From the NCBI GenBank assembly GCA_025924495.1, contig JAICIG010000133.1:1-18073 (forward strand): DNA of 18,073 nt. Direction: 5' to 3'. Positions 14,108 to 18,073 of the stretch are shown in pieces. The stretch's first letter is position 1. The number at the start of each line of letters is the position of its first letter. This DNA is from Pirellulales bacterium (GTDB lineage Bacteria; Planctomycetota; Planctomycetia; Pirellulales; JAICIG01). Made by a program: the position numbers and the translations under genes. The notes below the pieces were generated by a model that did not search any database, had not been told where the DNA came from, and saw nothing but the letters and a program-made list of their open reading frames with translations.

Positions 14108-17100
14108 GTTTGTAGTCCGCGATCATCGGGAGAAGAAGTATGCGGCGGTAGCTGCGTCGCGCGGGGCGAGCCTTCGATGAAGATCAGCTCTTGATCGGCG
14201 GCGAGGTCGGAGAACTCTTGAGTGAGGCCGGAGGGCCAGCGGATGTGGAGTTTCTCGATGCGTTCGTCGGCGCCGAGGCCGAAGATGAGTTGGCGCTGGT
14301 TGTTGGCCTGGTAGCCGTCGCCGCCGAGTAGCCATTGAGTGCGAGAGCGCCCGCCAGTAGTCACGGTAACGCGGGCGCCAATGGCGTCGCGCGAGGATTG
14401 CACGCCGCGCAATTGCACGCTGAGAAAATGCCCGGCGTTATCCGTCGTGTTGGAGAGCAGGGCCGCCGGCTCGTTCAAATGCGAGATGACAAAATCCTCG
14501 CGGCCGTCGCGGTTCCAGTCGATGCGCGCCAGCCCGCGGCCAAGATGCTCGCCTTGGAAGAACTCGCCTAACTCGGCGGCCGGCAGTTCTTGGAACCGGC
14601 CGTCGCCCTGGCCGCGAAAGAACTGGGGCCGCATGCGGTAGGGAATGTTGCGAAACGACATATCTTCGATATGGCCGTTGGTCACTGCCAGATCGAGATG
14701 GCCGTCCAAGTCGGCGTCCAAAAACTGCGTGCCGAAACCGAGCATGAGATAACCGGGCACCTGCAAGCCGCTGGGGCCGGTGGCGTCGAGAAACATCCCG
14801 CCGTCTTGCTGCAGGTAGAGCGTGTTCGATTCCTCATAGAAGTTGGTCACGAACAGGTCGAGCCGGCCGTCTTCGTTCGCGTCGCCGGCAGCGACGCCCA
14901 TACAGGCCAATGCCTTGCCTTCGGCGTCGTAGGCCAGCCCCGTGACCACGCCGCGCTCGACGAAACGGGGCGGCTCGCTGGGGCCCGCCGTCTCGTTGGT
15001 CAGACAGAAGTTAGCGTCCTGGTCGTTCGCCACGAACAGGCTGAGTCGACCGGATCCGTCCAGGTCGCCCGCCACCACTCCCAGACCGTTGCCGCCGGCG
15101 ACGTCGACGCCTGCACTTGCGGTTTGGTCGGCAAATCGTCCGTCGCCGAGATTCAGATAGAACCGATCGGCCTGCGATTGAAACACTGCCGCCGCACAGG
15201 TGCGAGGCCGGCCGCCTTGCGGACAGATCTTCTCATACACGCCGAGGCCTTCGATGTAATTCGCATCGTAGATATCGCACAGCCCGTCGCCGTTGAAGTC
15301 GGCCACGACGCAACTGCTAGTCCACGACTCGTCGCCGACGCCGGCCTCATCGGTCGCGTCGCGGAACGTGCCATCTTGCTGGTTGATGTAGAGTCGGTTG
15401 GCGCCGATGTTGGCGATGTACAAATCGGGGAAACCGTCGCTGTTCACGTCGCCGATGGCCACGCCTTGGCTGAAGCGTTCTTCGGCCAGCAGGGCGCGTT
15501 CGGTCACGTCTTCGAATGTGCCGTCGCCGCGGTTGCGAAATAGCCGATCCCGCGGATCGTCGGGAGTCGACTCCAGCGCCGCGCGCCGACCTTGCGTGAA
15601 ATAGATGTCGGGCCAGCCATCGGCGTCATAGTCGAAGACGGCAACGCCGCCCCCCATGACGCGGAAAACCTGTTTGTCTTCCACCTCGCTCTGGCTGCCA
15701 TTGGAGAAGCGAAACTCAAGGCCTGCCTGCGAGGCGACGTCAGCAAAGCTGATCTGGCAGGAGGCAAGTTCCGCCGCCCGCGCCGGCTCGCTCGACGCAT
15801 CGTGCCAGTGCGGCAGGGGAAAATTGGAAAGATCGAGACGCTTCGCGGGATTCGCCGAATTGAGAACCAGGGGAGTGTCTTGCTCGAGCAACGGAATCAA
15901 ACGCGTCAAGACTTCGCGGTTGGTCGTTCCCTGCGGGTCCTGCTTCAGAATCAATTTGCGCCACGCACAGGCTTCCCAGATACAACCGAGCGATTCGGTC
16001 AATTCAGCGGCCTGGCGAAGCAACCGCGGGTTGTCGTGATTGACGTACAGCAGGTCCATCAGGCGCGCGAGGCGTTCGAGTTGCGCGGCGCGCTCGCCGA
16101 GTTCCTGGGCCGCCTTGGCCTCGCCCAACGATTCAATCTCTTGTGCCAACTGATAGGCGGCCGCTTGATGCAACGGATCTCGCTGGAGAGCCTCCCAGAA
16201 GCAACGCGCAGCGCCGCGCGTGTCTTGGCGCTGCTTGGCCCACAGGCCGCGCGTCATCCAGACGTCGGGATGAGCCTCGGCGGCCGGCGCCGCTTCGAGC
16301 AGCCAGCGAGTAAATTCCGGACCGCCTTCGGCAAACAATATCTGACCCAACTCCGCTTGCGCCTCGATCTGATTGGGCGCTTGGGCGAGCACCTGCTCGA
16401 GCAAACGCCTGGCCTCATCTGGTCGAGTGTGGCGGATCGCCAGCCGCGCTGCGCCCAACAGCGGCATAAAATCGTCTGGCGCCGCCTGGCGGAACTGCTT
16501 CAATTCGTCGCTTCGATCGAGTACGGCCGCGTGGTTGCCCAACAGGATCAGCGTCTCGCTCGTAAAGCGATCGCCACGCACGAGCGCGAACAGGTGTTCC
16601 AGCGATTCGAAACGGCGGCCTTCGATGGACAGCAGGTAGGCCAGTTGTTCGTGGGCTGAGAGCAATGCCGGGTCGATCTGCAAGGCCCGCCGGAATTGGG
16701 CCTCGGCCGCCGAGGCATGACGCATTTGAAGCAACACCTGGCCTGCGGACGCGCATCCCAATGCAGCGTCTTCGCCGGCTTCAGGTGGAATCAGCGCGTA
16801 GTAGCCAAGAGCCTCTTCGAGCCGGCCCTGTTGAGAGGCGGCTTCGGCCGCCATGAACAGCACCGGCGGGGTCGGCCCCTGATGCAAAATGAGTTGCAGG
16901 CAATATTCTTCGGCCGCCGCGTAGTCTTTGGCAGCGATCGCATCGCGCGCTTGGGTCAGCAGCAAAGCAGGCGAGACGTCCGTCGTCCAGTAATGCCAGC
17001 CGCCGTAGCCTGTCGCCAAGACGACCACGGCGATGGCGGCCTTGAACCAACGAGACCGCCCGGCGCTTTTGTGCTCCGCCGAGTTTGTAGATCGCTCAGA

Positions 17101-17154
17101 CGCCGTGCCGCCTTTGCCTTGCCGAGTTGATGCAGCCGATGCGCGGGGTTTCAC
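14089..17154 (-). CDS. Membrane-anchored TPR + FG-GAP/VCBS + ASPIC/UnbV protein (CRTAC1-like)
   Basis: A 1021-aa protein. It has a basic cytoplasmic start, then one membrane segment (FKAAIAVVVLATGYGGWHYW, about 37-56) with the rest predicted outside. TPR-like helices span about 65-410. They include EALGYYALIPPEAGEDAALG and EAQFRRALQIDPALLSAHEQ. Then come seven FG-GAP/VCBS calcium-loop repeats of the DxDxDG type: FDYDADGWPD (507), GDVNSDGFPD (568), ADFNGDGLCD (618), GDLDGSGRLS (696, degenerate), GDANEDGRLD (757), LDADLDGHLD (812) and IDWNRDGRED (878). An ASPIC/UnbV domain (about 905-985) contains DAIGARVTV, FGLGADERIEKLHIRWPSG. The FG-GAP repeats predict a calcium-binding beta propeller. The family is common in planctomycetes and its substrate is unknown. 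The start is a GTG at 17154 with only a weak GTGGG upstream. The final GEPEA and stop lie inside a 20-bp intergenic repeat. Confidence 0.92.
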   Translation of the reverse strand: MKPRASAASTRQGKGGTASERSTNSAEHKSAGRSRWFKAAIAVVVLATGYGGWHYWTTDVSPALLLTQARDAIAAKDYAAAEEYCLQLILHQGPTPPVLFMAAEAASQQGRLEEALGYYALIPPEAGEDAALGCASAGQVLLQMRHASAAEAQFRRALQIDPALLSAHEQLAYLLSIEGRRFESLEHLFALVRGDRFTSETLILLGNHAAVLDRSDELKQFRQAAPDDFMPLLGAARLAIRHTRPDEARRLLEQVLAQAPNQIEAQAELGQILFAEGGPEFTRWLLEAAPAAEAHPDVWMTRGLWAKQRQDTRGAARCFWEALQRDPLHQAAAYQLAQEIESLGEAKAAQELGERAAQLERLARLMDLLYVNHDNPRLLRQAAELTESLGCIWEACAWRKLILKQDPQGTTNREVLTRLIPLLEQDTPLVLNSANPAKRLDLSNFPLPHWHDASSEPARAAELASCQISFADVASQAGLEFRFSNGSQSEVEDKQVFRVMGGGVAVFDYDADGWPDIYFTQGRRAALESTPDDPRDRLFRNRGDGTFEDVTERALLAEERFSQGVAIGDVNSDGFPDLYIANIGANRLYINQQDGTFRDATDEAGVGDESWTSSCVVADFNGDGLCDIYDANYIEGLGVYEKICPQGGRPRTCAAAVFQSQADRFYLNLGDGRFADQTASAGVDVAGGNGLGVVAGDLDGSGRLSLFVANDQDANFCLTNETAGPSEPPRFVERGVVTGLAYDAEGKALACMGVAAGDANEDGRLDLFVTNFYEESNTLYLQQDGGMFLDATGPSGLQVPGYLMLGFGTQFLDADLDGHLDLAVTNGHIEDMSFRNIPYRMRPQFFRGQGDGRFQELPAAELGEFFQGEHLGRGLARIDWNRDGREDFVISHLNEPAALLSNTTDNAGHFLSVQLRGVQSSRDAIGARVTVTTGGRSRTQWLLGGDGYQANNQRQLIFGLGADERIEKLHIRWPSGLTQEFSDLAADQELIFIEGSPRATQLPPHTSSPDDRGLQTGEPEA

Positions 17155-17513
17155 GAGTCGCCCACTTGATAGGATGCGCCGCAGTCAGGACGCAAGCACG
17201 AAACGGTCCGCCCCGCAGTTATCGAGCAGGGGCGAACTGAGACGTCCCGATTCTATCGCAGAAGCTAACGGGTTTGAATGGCCCGGTCGGTCGCGGAGAG
17301 ATATGTCGCTTTTAGCTTTCCGATCGCAGCGCCCGGTTTTATTTGCACTTATGTGGACAAAATTCCGGCCGGGCAGTTCGGATGGATTTCATTCCGACCC
17401 GTTGCGGTTCAGCAAGCCAGTTGGCAGGTATCGTACCGAACGGCACGCGCGCCGGGCGGAGCTAGCGAGGGGGGAATTGATGTGACCTAATAGAAGAAAT
17501 TGCGGCACCGAGC

Positions 17514-17533
17514 TTTACGCCTCCGGCTCGCCC
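17514..17533. repeat. 20-bp repeat, copy 2
   Basis: Identical to 14088-14107 and in the same orientation, but lying 43 bp downstream of the partial gene's stop rather than inside a coding end. Confidence 0.7.
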
Positions 17534-17537
17534 CCTG

Positions 17538-17570
17538 CTTGCGGTAAGCCGCTAGATGTGCAGCCGCAAG
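17538..17570 (-). terminator. Stem-loop just after the stop of the right-edge gene
   Basis: CTTGCGG (17538-17544) and CCGCAAG (17564-17570) form a 7-bp inverted repeat starting 6 bp past the stop on the minus strand. There is no T-run. An alternative short GCGG/CCGC pairing exists, so its role as a terminator is only probable by position. Confidence 0.35.
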
Positions 17571-17575
17571 CCAGT

Positions 17576-18073
17576 CTACTGGTCGAATTCTTCGAGCAGT
17601 GCGGCCGCTTCTTTGGCCGCTTCGGTGTCGGGGAAATCTTTGACGATCTGCTCCAGACGCTGCCTGGCGACGTCGAGCTTGCCAGCGGTTTTGAGGCTCT
17701 TGGCAAGACGCAGCTTGCCAGCCGCTTGTTTTTCCGTCGCGGCATCGGCAGTTTTGCCTTCGTCGCCAGCGATAGGTTCATCGGCGCCCGCTTGATCGTC
17801 GCTCTTGGCGGCCGACTTGCCGCGGCTTTCCGAGAGGATGCTGGCAAACGTCAGATTGTAGCGGTTGGTCAGCTTGATTCGCAGAATGTCGTAGGCGGCG
17901 CTCAACTGGGTCTTTTCAAACTCCCCGTAGCTCTTTGCCGCCAGTTTGTTAGTGTCGAGCAAGGTGACCTTTTGCATCATTTTGGCGTCGGTCGCCATGC
18001 TGCGAAATTCTTCAGCGAATTTCTCCAGGTAAATTGCGTCGACCGCCACGAGGGCTACCAGTTCTTCATCGAC
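17576..18073 (-). CDS. C-terminal part of a hypothetical protein with TPR-like end (cut by window edge)
   Basis: The frame is open to the right edge, so the N-terminus is missing; 165 codons are visible. The first half (DEELVALVAVDAIYLEKFAEE ending near TNRYNLTFASIL) is charged and helical and not recognised. A Lys/Asp/Ala-rich linker (GKSAAKSDDQAGADEP) follows. The last ~48 residues (AAGKLRLAKSLKTAGKLDVA, RQRLEQIVKDFPDTEAAKEA) look like one TPR-type helical hairpin of the 'A.qrL..Iv.dfPdTeaA' form common at C-termini of planctomycete proteins. A GTG at 18049 could start translation, but eight in-frame codons precede it within the window. The full gene is needed to name it. Confidence 0.7.
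   Translation of the reverse strand, partial: VDEELVALVAVDAIYLEKFAEEFRSMATDAKMMQKVTLLDTNKLAAKSYGEFEKTQLSAAYDILRIKLTNRYNLTFASILSESRGKSAAKSDDQAGADEPIAGDEGKTADAATEKQAAGKLRLAKSLKTAGKLDVARQRLEQIVKDFPDTEAAKEAAALLEEFDQ

Larger units (their letters stand above)
17155..17575. other. Gene-free region upstream of the TPR/FG-GAP gene
   Basis: This 421-bp stretch between the partial right-hand gene and the TPR/FG-GAP gene should hold the latter's promoter. The clearest feature is an AT-rich patch at 17337-17364 inside GC-rich sequence. It is flanked by GCCCGG (17331) and CCGGGC (17369), which can form an interrupted stem. Small frames on the + strand (17278-17490) show no ribosome site or recognisable product. 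Repeat copy 2 and a stem-loop lie at the right end. Confidence 0.45.

Noticed and set aside
13691..14126. Several overlapping short frames between REP 4 and the TPR/FG-GAP gene
   Set aside because: No ribosome sites and no family-like sequence; REP and inverted-repeat DNA explains part of them.
14590..16659. Two long + strand frames (14590-15543, 15592-16659)
   Set aside because: Both are antisense to the TPR/FG-GAP/ASPIC gene and mirror its repeats.
17278..17490. 70-aa + strand frame
   Set aside because: No ribosome site, no recognisable product and GC-skewed codon use, so it is not reported as a gene.
1..18073. tRNA or rRNA genes, toxin-antitoxin pair, restriction or other defence genes, prophage
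   Set aside because: Looked for by eye on both strands; no clover-leaf, conserved rRNA block or signature motif was seen.

Overview
The window reads as a piece of a planctomycete chromosome, probably a Pirellulales-like lineage. The DNA is GC-rich. It carries a DUF1598 protein (a family I know from planctomycetes), a TPR + FG-GAP/VCBS + ASPIC/UnbV protein of the CRTAC1-like type, and a secreted leucine-rich-repeat protein with uniform 24-residue repeats. There are also several small secreted proteins of unusual composition, and GC-rich intergenic palindromes. This assignment comes from gene content only. No rRNA or tRNA gene was recognised.

Layout, left to right. (1) 1-348: the start of a leftward gene for a secreted Trp/Tyr-rich protein, cut by the window edge. 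(2) 762-2720 (+): a RecQ-family helicase whose zinc-binding cysteines lie unusually far toward the C-terminus. (3) 4601-2755 (-): a two-gene operon, secreted LRR protein then secreted Gly/Tyr-rich low-complexity protein. (4) 5192-4986 (-): a 68-aa YjfB-like small protein. (5) 5412-5984 (+): an unrecognised 190-aa protein with an internal duplication, followed by birA (6160-6939), a biotin-protein ligase without the DNA-binding domain. (6) 8544-7093 (-): a secreted DUF1598 protein, convergent with birA. (7) 12574-8987 (-): dnaE, the replicative DNA polymerase III alpha subunit, with an intact PHP metal site. (8) 12687-13719: a REP/RAYT module, meaning a Y1 HUH transposase gene (13432-12860, -) between two diverged ~175-bp units, each bounded by inverted GTAG-REP palindromes. 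(9) 13720-14088: a gene-free stretch with a perfect 14-bp inverted repeat and five TGGCCA boxes. (10) 17154-14089 (-): the 1021-aa TPR/FG-GAP/ASPIC protein. (11) 18073-17576 (-): the C-terminal part of a gene with a TPR-like end, cut by the right edge.

The cytoplasmic genes (recQ, dnaE, birA) are housekeeping functions: replication, repair and protein biotinylation. Most of the rest are predicted exported or membrane-anchored proteins built from repeats or low-complexity sequence, whose roles cannot be read from sequence. The strongest mobile or regulatory signal is the RAYT with four GTAG-headed REPs, one of which supplies the transposase stop codon. I found no CRISPR array, prophage, toxin-antitoxin pair or obvious defence locus. 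Six predicted starts differ from the longest reading frame because a well-placed Shine-Dalgarno sequence or an ATG favours another codon (348, 4601, 5192, 8544, 13432) or because only a TTG is available (6160).
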